A stretch of DNA of 64,000 nucleotides from Pseudomonas ovata. GTDB lineage: Bacteria; Pseudomonadota; Gammaproteobacteria; Pseudomonadales; Pseudomonadaceae. The stretch is from positions 248,001 through 312,000 of the forward strand of contig NZ_QFFU01000002.1 of assembly GCF_003131185.1 (NCBI RefSeq), in the 5' to 3' direction. This document shows positions 8,739 through 17,857 of this stretch, in pieces. Each line of letters begins with the position of its first letter. The stretch's first letter is position 1. The notes under the pieces are model-generated. The model made no database searches and had not been told where the DNA came from. It saw nothing but the letters and a program-made list of their open reading frames with translations. Position numbers and translations under genes: made by a program.

Positions 8739-9950
8739 ATGAAGAAAAAATACTGGGCTACATCCCTCTGCGCGGCGTTGTCATTGAGCGCTTCAATGGC
8801 CTCCCTTGCCGATATAAAACTGGGAGCGCTCTATCCTTTCAGCGGGGGCTTGGCCTTGCTGGGTGATGAAAGTTACCGAGGGCTGGAAATAGCAGTGGCC
8901 GAGCGCAATGCGGCAGGCGGTCTCAAAGGCGAGCAAATCGAGTTGCTCAAGGCAGATGCCGTCGACGCAGGCCAGGCAGTGGGCGCGGCGCGCAAACTGA
9001 CCTCGGTGCAAAACGTCACGGCAGTGTTTGGCAGCTATTCCTCGGCCTTGTCCTTTGCCGCCACGCAGGTCACTGAGCTGGCAGGGGTTCCGTATTTCGA
9101 GTTGGGCGCCGTGTCTGACAGCATTACCGAGCGCAATCTCAAGTATGTGATGCGCAGCAACCCGACGGCCAAGAACTTTGCCGAAGGCACTATTACCGCC
9201 ATCACCAGAATCGTTGCACCGACGTTGAATGTAGATGCCAGGCAACTGAAGGTCGCGATCATTCACGAAGATGCGCTGTACGGCACCACCATTGCCGGGT
9301 TCCAGAAAAAGCTGGCCGAAGAGCAGGGGCTCAACGTGGTCGAGGTGCTGCCTTATTCGGCCAAGGCCGTCGACCTGTCCTCGTTGATTCTGCGCCTGAA
9401 GGGCGCTCAGGCCGACGTGGTGCTGCAAACCAGCTACCAGAACGACACCACGCTGTTCTTCCGGCAGATCCGCGAGGCTGGCTTCAAGCCCAAGGCCGTG
9501 ATTGGCGCCGGCGGTGGCTACTCGATGCAGGACACCGTCAAGGTGGTCGGCGCGCAGAACATGGAAGGGGTGCTGGACGTCGATTTTCCGCAATACCAGA
9601 CCAACGAAGCCGGTGCACCGGGCATCAGCGCCTTTGCCCAGGCCTACAAGGCGCGCTATGGCACTGAACCCCGTTCCGGTCATAGCCTGATCAACTATGT
9701 GGGCGCCAAGATCTTTCTCGATGCCATGCAGGGCGCCAGCTCGCTGGAGGCCGATGCATTACGCGCAGCAGTGGCCCGTGTCGATATTCCCGCCGGCCAG
9801 ACGGCCTCTGGCATGGGCGCGCGCTTTGCCGCCAATGGCCAGAACGAGCGCGCCAGTACCTCGATCATGCAATGGCAGGACGGTGTGTTGAAAACCGTCT
9901 ATCCCGAGTCGGCAGCCGTAACCAAGGCACGCTTTACCGATCACCCCTGA
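8739..9950 (+). CDS. Periplasmic substrate-binding protein, branched-chain amino acid ABC type
   Basis: A 403-residue type I periplasmic binding protein (Peripla_BP_6). It has an N-terminal signal peptide MKKKYWATSLCAALSLSASM, with cleavage likely after ASLA, then IKLGALYPFSGGLALLGDESYRG, the usual entry to the first lobe, and later SYSSALSFAATQVTELAGVPYFELGAVSD. The ATG at 8739 follows AGGAGA by 6 bp; an in-frame ATG eight codons upstream would spoil the signal peptide. Such proteins bind amino acids, amides, urea or aromatic acids, so the ligand cannot be assumed to be a branched-chain amino acid. It is the first gene of the transporter behind two LacI-type operators. Confidence 0.92.
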   Translation: MKKKYWATSLCAALSLSASMASLADIKLGALYPFSGGLALLGDESYRGLEIAVAERNAAGGLKGEQIELLKADAVDAGQAVGAARKLTSVQNVTAVFGSYSSALSFAATQVTELAGVPYFELGAVSDSITERNLKYVMRSNPTAKNFAEGTITAITRIVAPTLNVDARQLKVAIIHEDALYGTTIAGFQKKLAEEQGLNVVEVLPYSAKAVDLSSLILRLKGAQADVVLQTSYQNDTTLFFRQIREAGFKPKAVIGAGGGYSMQDTVKVVGAQNMEGVLDVDFPQYQTNEAGAPGISAFAQAYKARYGTEPRSGHSLINYVGAKIFLDAMQGASSLEADALRAAVARVDIPAGQTASGMGARFAANGQNERASTSIMQWQDGVLKTVYPESAAVTKARFTDHP

Positions 9951-9963
9951 ATACCGGCTCGTG

Positions 9964-9985
9964 GCAGGTCATCTCCCTGACCTGC
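9964..9985 (+). other. Intercistronic stem-loop after the binding-protein gene
   Basis: GCAGGTCA-TCTCCC-TGACCTGC forms a perfect 8-bp stem with a 6-nt loop in the 66-bp gap between the binding-protein stop and the LivH start. There is no U-tract, so it is unlikely to be a full terminator. Such stems often stabilise the upstream transcript so that binding protein is made in excess; that role is inferred. Confidence 0.55.
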
Positions 9986-10016
9986 GCAACCTGTCCGCTC
10001 GCCAAGAGGGCGTCTC

Positions 10017-10892
10017 GTGGAAATTTTTATCCAGCTGGTCCTGAACGGGCTGCTTTTGGGCGGCACCCTGGCCATCATCAGCATCGGCCTGACACTGATC
10101 TTCGGCATCGTACGCGTGGTCAATTTCGCCCACGGCGAGTTTCTGATGATCGGCCTGTATGCCGTCTACCTGATGAACAGCCACTTCGGGCTTCACCCCT
10201 ATGTGGCAATCATCCCGGCCACGTTGCTGTTGTTCGCTGCCGGCGCGGTCATGCAGCGCTTCATCATCCAGCCTCTGCTCAGTGCCGAAGGGCATATCCA
10301 GATCTTTGCCACAGTCGGGGTGTCGATTGCCCTGATCAACGGTGCATTGCTGGTGTTCGGCGCGGACGTGAAGACCGTGCAGAACATCAGCGTCGGCACT
10401 GCGTCTGTGACTCTTGGGCCCTTGCGCGCCAGCAGTGGGCAACTGATCACCTTCGTGGTGTCGTTGATCATGGTCGCCGGGCTGCATGCCTTCTTGCACC
10501 ACACCTTCCTGGGACGCGCGGTGCGGGCCACGGCGCAACACCGCAATGCGGCGCAGTTGATGGGTGTAGACGTGAAGAAAATCTACGTCTTCGCCTTTGG
10601 CCTGGGCTGCGCCTGCCTCGGCGTGGCCAGTGGACTGATTGCCCCGCAGTACCCGGTGTTTCCTACGGTCGGGACGTTTTTCGTGCTGACGGCGTTCGTC
10701 ATTGTCGTGCTGGGTGGCCTGGGCAGTCTGTCGGGGGCGCTGCTGGGATCAATGGTGATCGGCATCGTCGACAGCCTGGCCGGGTATTACATCGCGCCAG
10801 ATCTCAAGGAGGTCGTCTATTTCATGATCTTCCTGGCCATCCTGGTGTTCCGCCCGACCGGCCTGTTCGGCTCCGGCCGCGGCTCTGAATAA
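10017..10892 (+). CDS. LivH-type ABC permease
   Basis: A 291-residue inner-membrane permease of the branched-chain family (BPD_transp_2). MEIFIQLVLNGLLLGGTLAIISIGLTLIFGIVRVVNFAHGEF is the usual first helix pair and its GxxNFAHGE motif. The coupling segment ...AVRATAQHRNAAQLMGVDVKKIYVFAFG and the helix AFVIVVLGGLGSLSGALLGS follow. The start is a GTG preceded by AGAGGGCG. It pairs with the LivM half of the next gene. Confidence 0.93.
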   Translation: MEIFIQLVLNGLLLGGTLAIISIGLTLIFGIVRVVNFAHGEFLMIGLYAVYLMNSHFGLHPYVAIIPATLLLFAAGAVMQRFIIQPLLSAEGHIQIFATVGVSIALINGALLVFGADVKTVQNISVGTASVTLGPLRASSGQLITFVVSLIMVAGLHAFLHHTFLGRAVRATAQHRNAAQLMGVDVKKIYVFAFGLGCACLGVASGLIAPQYPVFPTVGTFFVLTAFVIVVLGGLGSLSGALLGSMVIGIVDSLAGYYIAPDLKEVVYFMIFLAILVFRPTGLFGSGRGSE

Positions 10893-10903
10893 GGAAAAGG
10901 ATC

Positions 10904-12685
10904 ATGAACCTCCTGCATCCGCGTGTTTATGTCAGCGCAATTATCCTGGCGCTGCTGCTGGCGATCCCCCTGGGCGTGGGGTCGCCGTTCGTTTACCACC
11001 TGTTCATTCTGATTTGCAGCTACGCGGCCCTGGCCAGCGCCTGGAACATCGTCGGCGGCTTTGCCGGCCAGTTGTCGCTGGGCCATGCCGTGTTCTATGG
11101 CGTGGGGGCCTACACCACGACCTTGCTGATGATCAACTTCGGCCTGAGCCCCTGGCTCGGCATGTTCATCGGCGCGGCTCTGTCGTGCGTGGTAGCGGTG
11201 GTGATCAGTTGGCCGTGCTTCAGGCTGCGCGGGCCGTTCTTTGCACTGGCCACCATTGCCGTGCTGGAAGTGGTACGCCTGGTTGCGATCAATCAGCACG
11301 ACATCACCGGTGGCGCCGCAGGTATTGGCGTACCGCTGCAACTGGGCATCGAATGGATGCTGTTCCGGCCTCGCTGGCCTTACCTGCTGATCGCGTTCGG
11401 CTTTCTGATCGTGACGCTGGCCGTGTCATGGAAAATCAAGACCTCGCGCCTGGGCTATTACCTGATTGCCGTGCGCGAGCGTGAAGATGCCGCCCATGCC
11501 GTGGGCGTCAACTCGGTCAAGGTCAAGCTGATCGCGGTAATCCTCTCGGCTTTCCTGACCAGCCTGGTGGGCAGTTTCCATGCGATGTACCTGACCTTCA
11601 TCGAGCCGGGCTCGGTGTTCTCGCTGGACCTTTCGATCCAGATTGCCATGTTCGCCCTGATCGGCGGCCTGGGCACCGTATCGGGCCCGCTGATCGGCAC
11701 GATCCTGGTGCTGCCACTGGCTGAACTGGCGCGCGGCTGGCTGGGTGACATGGGCAGCGGCGTGCACGGCCTGGTCTACGGCATTGTGCTGGTGGTCGTG
11801 GTATTGACCATTCCGCAAGGCCTGGTCGGGCGTTTCGGCGGCCGTGTATTCGCCTGGATCGATGCCTTGCCCGGCGGCAGGCAGCCGCTACTCAAGGAGA
11901 CGGCGGGCACCATGCCCAGACCGGTACCGACGATCTCGGCCACCCGGGGCGAGCCGATCCTGGTCGCCGAAAACCTGCACAAGTTCTTCGGTGGTCTGCA
12001 TGCCACCAATGACGTGTCATTGAGCCTGGCCGAAGGTGAGATCGTCGGGGTCATCGGCCCCAACGGTGCCGGCAAGACCACCGTATTCAACCAGCTCTCC
12101 GGGTTTTTGCTGCCCTCCAAAGGCTGCGTGAAGGTACGCCTGGCCAATGGCGAATGGATCACTCCCACCAGTCCGGCGGGGTTTGCCCGGGCCGGCATTG
12201 GCCGCACCTTCCAGATCGTGCAGCCATTTGCCGATTTGAGCGTAGGTGAAAACATCATGCTGGGCGCCTTCATGCACACCGCCGATGCCCATGAGGCACG
12301 GGCGATTGCCACCCAGGTGGCGCACCTGACCGAACTGACGGCCTTGCTGGACACCCGTGCGCGCAACCTGACCGTCGGTGGCATGAAACGCCTGGAGATG
12401 GCGCGTGCCCTGGCCACGCGGCCGCGCATTCTGCTGCTCGATGAAGTCATGGCCGGCTTGAACCCTGCCGATGTGGCCAAGGCGATCGAAGTGATTCGCC
12501 GGGTGCGCGATTCTGGCGTCAGCGTGCTGATGATCGAGCACTTGATGCAAGCCACCATGAGTCTGTCCGACCGGATTGTGGTGATCAGTTCCGGGGCTTT
12601 GCTCATGCAGGGCGCCCCGCAGACGGTCATCAACGACCCGCACGTCATCGAAGCCTATCTGGGCAAGGAGTACAGCCATGCTTAA
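10904..12685 (+). CDS. Fused LivM permease and LivG ATPase
   Basis: A 593-residue fusion. Residues 1 to about 320 are a LivM-type permease (SAWNIVGGFAGQLSLGHAVFYGVGAY; REREDAAHAVGVN is its coupling helix). From about 351 (PILVAENLHKFFGGLHA) it is a LivG-type ATPase with Walker A GPNGAGKT near 385, signature LTVGG near 489 and Walker B ILLLDE near 509. LTVGG replaces the usual LSGG form, a LivG-like variant. Fusion ties one ATPase to one permease half, and the partner ATPase follows. The 3' end overlaps the next gene by 8 bp. Such fusions occur elsewhere but separate genes are the usual layout. Confidence 0.93.
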   Translation: MNLLHPRVYVSAIILALLLAIPLGVGSPFVYHLFILICSYAALASAWNIVGGFAGQLSLGHAVFYGVGAYTTTLLMINFGLSPWLGMFIGAALSCVVAVVISWPCFRLRGPFFALATIAVLEVVRLVAINQHDITGGAAGIGVPLQLGIEWMLFRPRWPYLLIAFGFLIVTLAVSWKIKTSRLGYYLIAVREREDAAHAVGVNSVKVKLIAVILSAFLTSLVGSFHAMYLTFIEPGSVFSLDLSIQIAMFALIGGLGTVSGPLIGTILVLPLAELARGWLGDMGSGVHGLVYGIVLVVVVLTIPQGLVGRFGGRVFAWIDALPGGRQPLLKETAGTMPRPVPTISATRGEPILVAENLHKFFGGLHATNDVSLSLAEGEIVGVIGPNGAGKTTVFNQLSGFLLPSKGCVKVRLANGEWITPTSPAGFARAGIGRTFQIVQPFADLSVGENIMLGAFMHTADAHEARAIATQVAHLTELTALLDTRARNLTVGGMKRLEMARALATRPRILLLDEVMAGLNPADVAKAIEVIRRVRDSGVSVLMIEHLMQATMSLSDRIVVISSGALLMQGAPQTVINDPHVIEAYLGKEYSHA

Positions 12686-13382
12686 GCTCACTAATGTGCA
12701 TGCCGGCTATGGCGGCACCGAGATCCTGCGCGGCGTCAGTTTTGAAGTGAATGCCGGCGAGGTCATCACCATCGTCGGCGCCAACGGGGCCGGCAAGACC
12801 ACCACGTTGCGCAGCCTGTGCGGCATCGTCGAACCGTCGCAGGGCAGCATCGAGTTCGAAGGGCAGCGCCTGGACGGCAAGCGACCGGATGAGATCGTGG
12901 CCGCGGGGCTGACCCTGATTCCTGAAGGTCGCCAGCTGTTTCCGTTTCTGAGTGTGCGCGACAACCTGCTGATGGGCGCCTACAAACGCAGCGCCCGTCA
13001 ACATTACAAGAAGCGCTTCGACGATATCCTGGACCTGTTTCCCCGGGTGCGTGAGCGCCTGGGCCAGAACGCCGGCACCTTGTCCGGCGGTGAACAGCAG
13101 ATGGTCGCCATTGCCCGCGGCCTGATGGCCGAACCCAGGCTGCTGATGTTCGATGAGCCTTCACTGGGCCTGTCGCCGCTGCTGGTGTCGCAGGTGTTCG
13201 AGATCATCGGCAAGATCCTGGCGCTGGGCACCACGGTGCTGATCGTCGAACAGAACATCGTGCATACATTGCGCATTGCCAACCGGGGTTATGTGCTGGA
13301 GAACGGCGAGGTGGTCCTCAGCGGCACCGGTCAGGAACTGCTCGACAATCCCCACGTCAAGCGCGCCTACCTGGGCCTTTGA
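12678..13382 (+). CDS. LivF-type ABC transporter ATPase
   Basis: A 234-residue cytosolic ATPase with Walker A GANGAGKT (near 34), Q-loop in LTLIPEGRQLFPFLSV, signature LSGGEQQM (near 135), Walker B LLMFDEPSLGLSP and an H-switch region TTVLIVEQNI. Length and motifs are standard for LivF. It starts inside the end of the permease-ATPase fusion (8-bp overlap), which indicates translational coupling. With the fused LivG half it makes the nucleotide-binding pair of this importer. Confidence 0.94.
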   Translation: MLKLTNVHAGYGGTEILRGVSFEVNAGEVITIVGANGAGKTTTLRSLCGIVEPSQGSIEFEGQRLDGKRPDEIVAAGLTLIPEGRQLFPFLSVRDNLLMGAYKRSARQHYKKRFDDILDLFPRVRERLGQNAGTLSGGEQQMVAIARGLMAEPRLLMFDEPSLGLSPLLVSQVFEIIGKILALGTTVLIVEQNIVHTLRIANRGYVLENGEVVLSGTGQELLDNPHVKRAYLGL

Positions 13383-13415
13383 CCGGCAATGGATTTCATT
13401 GAATCGAGGATAACC

Positions 13416-14186
13416 ATGGAAACGCTTCGGCATGCGGGTCGCGTCGTGCTGGTCACCGGGGCTGCCGGTGGCATCGGTGCTGCCATCGCCCGGCTTTATT
13501 GTGAGGAAGGGGCACGGGTCGGCTTGCTCGACTTCGATGCACAAAGTGTCAGCCGGCAAGCCGACAGCCTGCGCACCGAGGGCTACCAGGTGGCCTGGGC
13601 CCAGGCTGATGTGGCCGATTTCGGCCAGTGCCAGCACGCATGCGAGCAACTCGCGGGCGTGCTCGGGCCCATCGATACGCTGATCAACAACGCCGGGGTT
13701 TCGCCCAAGCACAATGGCGCCCCGTCACGCATCTGGGAGATGGATCCGCAAGAATGGGAGCGGGTGGTCGGGATCAACCTGAGCGGGTCATTCAACCTGG
13801 TGCGTGCCTTGACCCCGTCGATGGTGCAGCAGCGCTTCGGACGTATCGTCAATATGTCCTCGGTGGCGGGCAGCGCATTCCTGCCCATCGTGGCGGCGCA
13901 CTACAGCGCCAGCAAGGCTGCGATCATCGGTTTTACCCGGCACCTGGCCGGTGAGCTGGGGCCGTTGGGGATCACGGCCAATGCCTTGGCCCCCGGTCGC
14001 ATCGAAACCCCGATGGTGCAAAGCGTATCGGCCCAGGCCAACCAGCGCGTGGTTGATGAAACCCCGTTGCGACGGCTTGGCACACCTCGAGAAGTGGCCC
14101 AGGCCGCGTGCTTTCTCACCTCGGGTGACAGCGCGTTCATCACCGGCCAGGTGCTCGATGTGGCTGGTGGCTGGTTGATGCGCTAG
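13416..14186 (+). CDS. SDR family NAD(P)-dependent oxidoreductase (FabG-like)
   Basis: A 256-residue classical short-chain dehydrogenase. TGAAGGIGAAIA is the cofactor loop, a D at the end of strand 2 (LLDFDAQ) suggests NAD preference, NNAG is present, and the catalytic set is S (MSSVAGSA), Y and K (YSASKAA). The ATG at 13416 has AGGATA 6 bp upstream; an ATG nine codons earlier lacks a ribosome site. It lies 33 bp after the transporter ATPase, so it is probably in the same transcript, which implies it acts on the imported compound or a product of it. Confidence 0.9.
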   Translation: METLRHAGRVVLVTGAAGGIGAAIARLYCEEGARVGLLDFDAQSVSRQADSLRTEGYQVAWAQADVADFGQCQHACEQLAGVLGPIDTLINNAGVSPKHNGAPSRIWEMDPQEWERVVGINLSGSFNLVRALTPSMVQQRFGRIVNMSSVAGSAFLPIVAAHYSASKAAIIGFTRHLAGELGPLGITANALAPGRIETPMVQSVSAQANQRVVDETPLRRLGTPREVAQAACFLTSGDSAFITGQVLDVAGGWLMR

Positions 14187-14246
14187 AGCGGTCACGGTCG
14201 CGTCTGTCAAACTCCGGTGTATTGACCCGGCAAGGCTGATCCTTTG

Positions 14247-15263
14247 ATGAAAACGCATGAAAAACCCAAGCTCAAGGACGTGGCGCAACTGGCCGGTGTC
14301 TCGGTAGGCAGCGCGTCGCGGGCGCTTTCGGTTCCGCACCTGGTCAAGCCCGGCACCTTGCAGAAAGTGCTGGCGGCGGTCGAGCGGCTCGGTTATGTCC
14401 GCGACGGGGCTGCCCGGGCGCTGGCTTCACGGCGCACCTACAGCATCGGGGCCGTTTTTCCGACCTTCAATAACCCGGCCTTTGCCGAGTCGGTTCAGGC
14501 CCTGCAGCAGCGCCTGAGCGCGCTTGGCTATCACCTGATCATTTGTTCCCATGAATATAACCAGGCCCAGGAGTTGATCAGCGTCAGAAACATGATAGAG
14601 CGTGGCGTCGAAGGCGTATTGCTGGTGGGGACCGAACACAGCGCCGCCGTCTATGAATCACTGAACGCTGCGCAATGCCCGTTCATTCTGATGTGGTCGC
14701 TCGATGGTCTGCACCCACACCATTGCGTGGGTTTCAGTAATGAAGAAGGCGGGCGGATGGTCGCGCGGCATCTGTTGAGCCTGGGCCATCGCAGCATCGC
14801 CATGATCAGTGGCGTGCTGGCTCACAACGAGCGTGCCCATTACCGCAAGCTCGGTGTGCTCAGTGAACTGGCCGGGCACGGCGTAACGCTCGACGAGACG
14901 CGTTTCATTGAGCAGCCCTTTACCCTTGAGGGCGGTCGTGCCGGGTTGCGCATGGCGATGGAACTTGAGCCACGGCCGACGGCGATAGTGTGCAGCACGG
15001 ATGTCACATGCATGGGCGCTGTCGCCGAGGCGCGACTTTTGGGTATCCAGGTGCCCCACGCGCTGTCGATCACCGGCTTCGATGATATCGACGTTGCCGC
15101 CGTGTCCGTGCCGGCCTTGACCACCGTCCGGGTGCCGTTGTTTCAGCTGGGTATCAGCAGCGCCAATAATATAGTGGCGTTAATTGAAGGCAAACCCTTG
15201 GCGCGGCGCGAACGTATGTCAATCGAACTGGTGGTTCGACAAAGTACGGCGGTAGCACCTTGA
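14247..15263 (+). CDS. LacI family transcriptional regulator
   Basis: A 338-residue LacI/GalR protein. The N-terminal HTH reads LKDVAQLAGVSVGSASRALS, with the hinge helix in GAARALASRRTYSIG. The sugar-binding-like effector domain ends with the usual GFDDIDVAAVSVPALTTVRVP. It lies 60 bp after the SDR in the same direction and is the only LacI-type gene in the window, so it is the natural ligand for the palindromes at 8616 and 8692. LacI members usually sense sugars, polyols or related carbon compounds, which hints at the transported substrate class. Confidence 0.93.
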   Translation: MKTHEKPKLKDVAQLAGVSVGSASRALSVPHLVKPGTLQKVLAAVERLGYVRDGAARALASRRTYSIGAVFPTFNNPAFAESVQALQQRLSALGYHLIICSHEYNQAQELISVRNMIERGVEGVLLVGTEHSAAVYESLNAAQCPFILMWSLDGLHPHHCVGFSNEEGGRMVARHLLSLGHRSIAMISGVLAHNERAHYRKLGVLSELAGHGVTLDETRFIEQPFTLEGGRAGLRMAMELEPRPTAIVCSTDVTCMGAVAEARLLGIQVPHALSITGFDDIDVAAVSVPALTTVRVPLFQLGISSANNIVALIEGKPLARRERMSIELVVRQSTAVAP

Positions 15264-15588
15264 AGAATAAACGTGGCGTGGATGCGTGACGAGCAGGGCA
15301 TGTAAGACAAGGCAATCGTAAACCAGGCGGCGTGGCAAAGAGGGTGTGAATACAGGTCAAAGCCACGCCGTAGACGACATCCAGTGATCTGAGTATCGTT
15401 TTAAACAGAGGCGGCGACTGATCAAGTTACTGTGTTTGCATCGCCCTTAATTTAATAATCAACTACCCGTTCGGCCCACTTTTTTTAAATGATTAGTTGC
15501 GGTCAGGTACGCGACAGGTGTCGGCATTTTCTTGTCGCCTGCGCCCCTGCACGTCTTCAGGAAGTGGCCCGGTATTTCAGGAATCAAT
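15264..15588. other. Intergenic region with an inverted repeat, before the aldehyde dehydrogenase
   Basis: No gene was found in this 325-bp stretch. CGGCGTGGC (15328-15336) and GCCACGCCG (15362-15370) form a perfect 9-bp inverted repeat around a 25-nt loop. An AT-rich block at 15445-15500 could hold a promoter. The ATGAANCGNTTCAT operator seen upstream of the transporter was not found here, so the downstream enzyme genes may have their own control or read through from the LacI gene. Confidence 0.5.
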
Positions 15589-17022
15589 ATGCACAAGAAC
15601 TTTATTGCCGGTGAATGGATTGAGGGCGTTGATATCAATCTGAATATCAACCCTTCCGATACTCGCGAAGTCATCGGCGAATATGCCCGCGCCGACGCCA
15701 CGCAGGCCACAATGGCCATCGATGCCGCTTTTGCGGCCACTGAGAGCTGGGCACGGGTCAGTGCCGAGGTGCGCAGCGATGCGCTGGACCGTATCGGCAG
15801 CGAAATCCTTGCCCGGCGTCAGGAGCTGGGGCAACTGCTGGCTCGCGAAGAAGGCAAGACCCTGGCCGAAGGCATTGGTGAGGTGGTGCGTGCCGGTCGC
15901 GTGTTCAGGTTCTTTGCCGGTGAAGCCTTGCGCCTCTCGGGCGAGCGGCTGGCGTCGATTCGCCCGGGCGTCGAGGTGGATGTCCGGCGTGAGCCCGAAG
16001 GCGTGGTAGGCATCATCACGCCGTGGAATTTTCCCATCGCCATTCCGGCCTGGAAAATCGCCCCGGCCCTGGCGTTCGGCAACGCGGTCGTGTTCAAGCC
16101 CGCCGACCTGGTGCCGGGCAGCGCCTGGGCCCTGGCTGAAATCATCGTGCGGGCCGGTGCGCTGCCGGCTGGCGTGTTCAACCTGGTGATGGGGCCGGGC
16201 TCGAAGGTCGGCGAGGCGCTGGCCACCTCGGCCAGGGTTCGGGCCCTGACCTTTACCGGCTCCACTGGCACCGGCCGCAACATCGGTATGGCGTGCATGG
16301 CGCGCGGTGCCAAGGTGCAACTGGAAATGGGCGGCAAGAACCCGCTGATCGTGCTTGATGACGCCGACCTGGAGCAGGCCGTTGAAGTCGCCGTGGCCGG
16401 TTCGTTCTTTTCGACAGGGCAACGCTGCACGGCGTCCAGCCGGCTGATCGTGCAAAGCGGCATTCACGACCGCTTTGTCGAGGCGGTCATCCAGCGCCTG
16501 GCGTCACTGAAGGTCGATCATGCATTGGCGCCAGGCTGCGACATGGGGCCGGTGGTCTCGCAGGCGCAGTTGCAGCAGGACTGCGATTACATCCAGCAGG
16601 CACAGCAGGAAGGCGGGCGGCTGGTGTATGGCGGTGAGCGGCTGGAACGCAGCACCCCCGGCCACTACCTGTCACCGGCGCTGATTACCGAAACGCACAA
16701 CCAGATGCGCATCAACCGCGAGGAAGTGTTCGGACCGGTGGCCAGCGTCATTCAGGTCAGTGACTACGACGAAGCGCTGGCAATTGCCAACGACACCCCA
16801 TTCGGGCTGTCTTCGGGCATCTGCACCACCTCGCTCAAGTACAGCAGCGATTTCAAGCAGCGCTCCACCGCCGGCATGGTGATGGTCAACGTCGCCACGG
16901 CCGGGGTCGACTACCACGCGCCGTTCGGCGGTCGCAAAGCCTCAAGCCATGGCGCGCGCGAGCAGGGCGGCTATGCCAAAGAGTTCTACACCACTGTCAA
17001 AACCGCCTACACCCTGGCCTGA
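15589..17022 (+). CDS. NAD(P)-dependent aldehyde dehydrogenase
   Basis: A 477-residue ALDH. IITPWNFPIAIPAWKIAPAL is the cofactor and nucleophile-support segment, E246 (LEMGGKNP) is the general base, C280 (TGQRCTAS) the nucleophile, and EEVFGPV lies near the C-terminus. The ATG at 15589 follows AGGA by about 6 bp. It resembles the alpha-ketoglutarate-semialdehyde and aromatic-aldehyde dehydrogenase branch; substrate is not readable. It is followed after 13 bp by the shikimate-dehydrogenase homologue and then by a GMC oxidoreductase, giving an alcohol-to-aldehyde-to-acid set. Confidence 0.9.
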   Translation: MHKNFIAGEWIEGVDINLNINPSDTREVIGEYARADATQATMAIDAAFAATESWARVSAEVRSDALDRIGSEILARRQELGQLLAREEGKTLAEGIGEVVRAGRVFRFFAGEALRLSGERLASIRPGVEVDVRREPEGVVGIITPWNFPIAIPAWKIAPALAFGNAVVFKPADLVPGSAWALAEIIVRAGALPAGVFNLVMGPGSKVGEALATSARVRALTFTGSTGTGRNIGMACMARGAKVQLEMGGKNPLIVLDDADLEQAVEVAVAGSFFSTGQRCTASSRLIVQSGIHDRFVEAVIQRLASLKVDHALAPGCDMGPVVSQAQLQQDCDYIQQAQQEGGRLVYGGERLERSTPGHYLSPALITETHNQMRINREEVFGPVASVIQVSDYDEALAIANDTPFGLSSGICTTSLKYSSDFKQRSTAGMVMVNVATAGVDYHAPFGGRKASSHGAREQGGYAKEFYTTVKTAYTLA

Positions 17023-17035
17023 TGGAGTGAACGAC

Positions 17036-17857
17036 ATGCAGCAGATCACTGGCAACACACGGGTCTATGCCATCATCGCCGACCCGATCCATCATGTGCA
17101 GACGCCCACTGCAATAAACCGGCTGTTCGCCGCACGCGACGATGACCGGGTCATGGTGCCCTTTCACGTCAAGGCTCAGGACCTGGCCGGCGTCGTCGAG
17201 GGGCTGCGCAGCATTCAGAGCCTGGACGGCTTTATCGTTACAGTGCCACACAAGACCGCGATGCTGGAACTGTGTGATTCGGTGTCGGAGGCGGCCAGAC
17301 TGGTCGGTGCCGTCAATGCCGTGCGTCGCGGTCCCGACGGCCTCCTGCACGGCGACATTCTGGATGGCGCAGGCTTTGTCTCGGGCCTGCGGCAAAAAGG
17401 CATCGAGCCGGCCCGGCGCTCGGTCTATCTGGCCGGTGCCGGAGGCGCCGGCAAAGCCATTGCCTTTGCCCTGGCCGAGGCCGGCATTGCCAGCCTGACG
17501 ATCTACAACCGCTCGGCCGCCAAGGCCCAGGCACTGATCGAGCGACTGGCCGGCGTATTCCCCGACGTAGCCTTTACCGTGGGCACTGATAACCCTGCCG
17601 GTCATGACCTGCTCATCAACAGCACTTCGCTGGGCCTGACCCCAGGCGACAGCATGCCCTTTGACGTCAGTGGCCTGGTGCCTGAGCAGATCGTGGCGGA
17701 AATCATCATGCAGCCGGCCATCACCCCGTTGCTGGCTGCGGCCATGGCCAAGGGTTGCCGTATTCATGACGGCTTGCCGATGCTGCTGTGCCAGATCGAA
17801 CTGATGGCCACCGCCATGACCTGCACCGGGAGCGAGTCGCCTCATGAACACATTTGA
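17036..17857 (+). CDS. Shikimate dehydrogenase family protein with altered substrate motifs
   Basis: A 273-residue AroE-fold protein. The catalytic Lys is kept (VTVPHKTAM, K73), as are N94 (GAVNAV) and D110. The cofactor loop GAGGAGKA is at 134-141. The substrate-site serines of AroE (SKSP or SLSP) are replaced by VQTP at 21-24, and the NTDG motif reads ILDG. The family contains AroE, YdiB, SdhL and RifI-type enzymes, some of which do not use shikimate well. These changes, plus its place between an aldehyde dehydrogenase and a GMC enzyme, suggest a catabolic hydroxy-cyclic substrate other than shikimate. Ribosome site GGAG precedes the start; it overlaps the next gene by 14 bp. Confidence 0.85.
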   Translation: MQQITGNTRVYAIIADPIHHVQTPTAINRLFAARDDDRVMVPFHVKAQDLAGVVEGLRSIQSLDGFIVTVPHKTAMLELCDSVSEAARLVGAVNAVRRGPDGLLHGDILDGAGFVSGLRQKGIEPARRSVYLAGAGGAGKAIAFALAEAGIASLTIYNRSAAKAQALIERLAGVFPDVAFTVGTDNPAGHDLLINSTSLGLTPGDSMPFDVSGLVPEQIVAEIIMQPAITPLLAAAMAKGCRIHDGLPMLLCQIELMATAMTCTGSESPHEHI

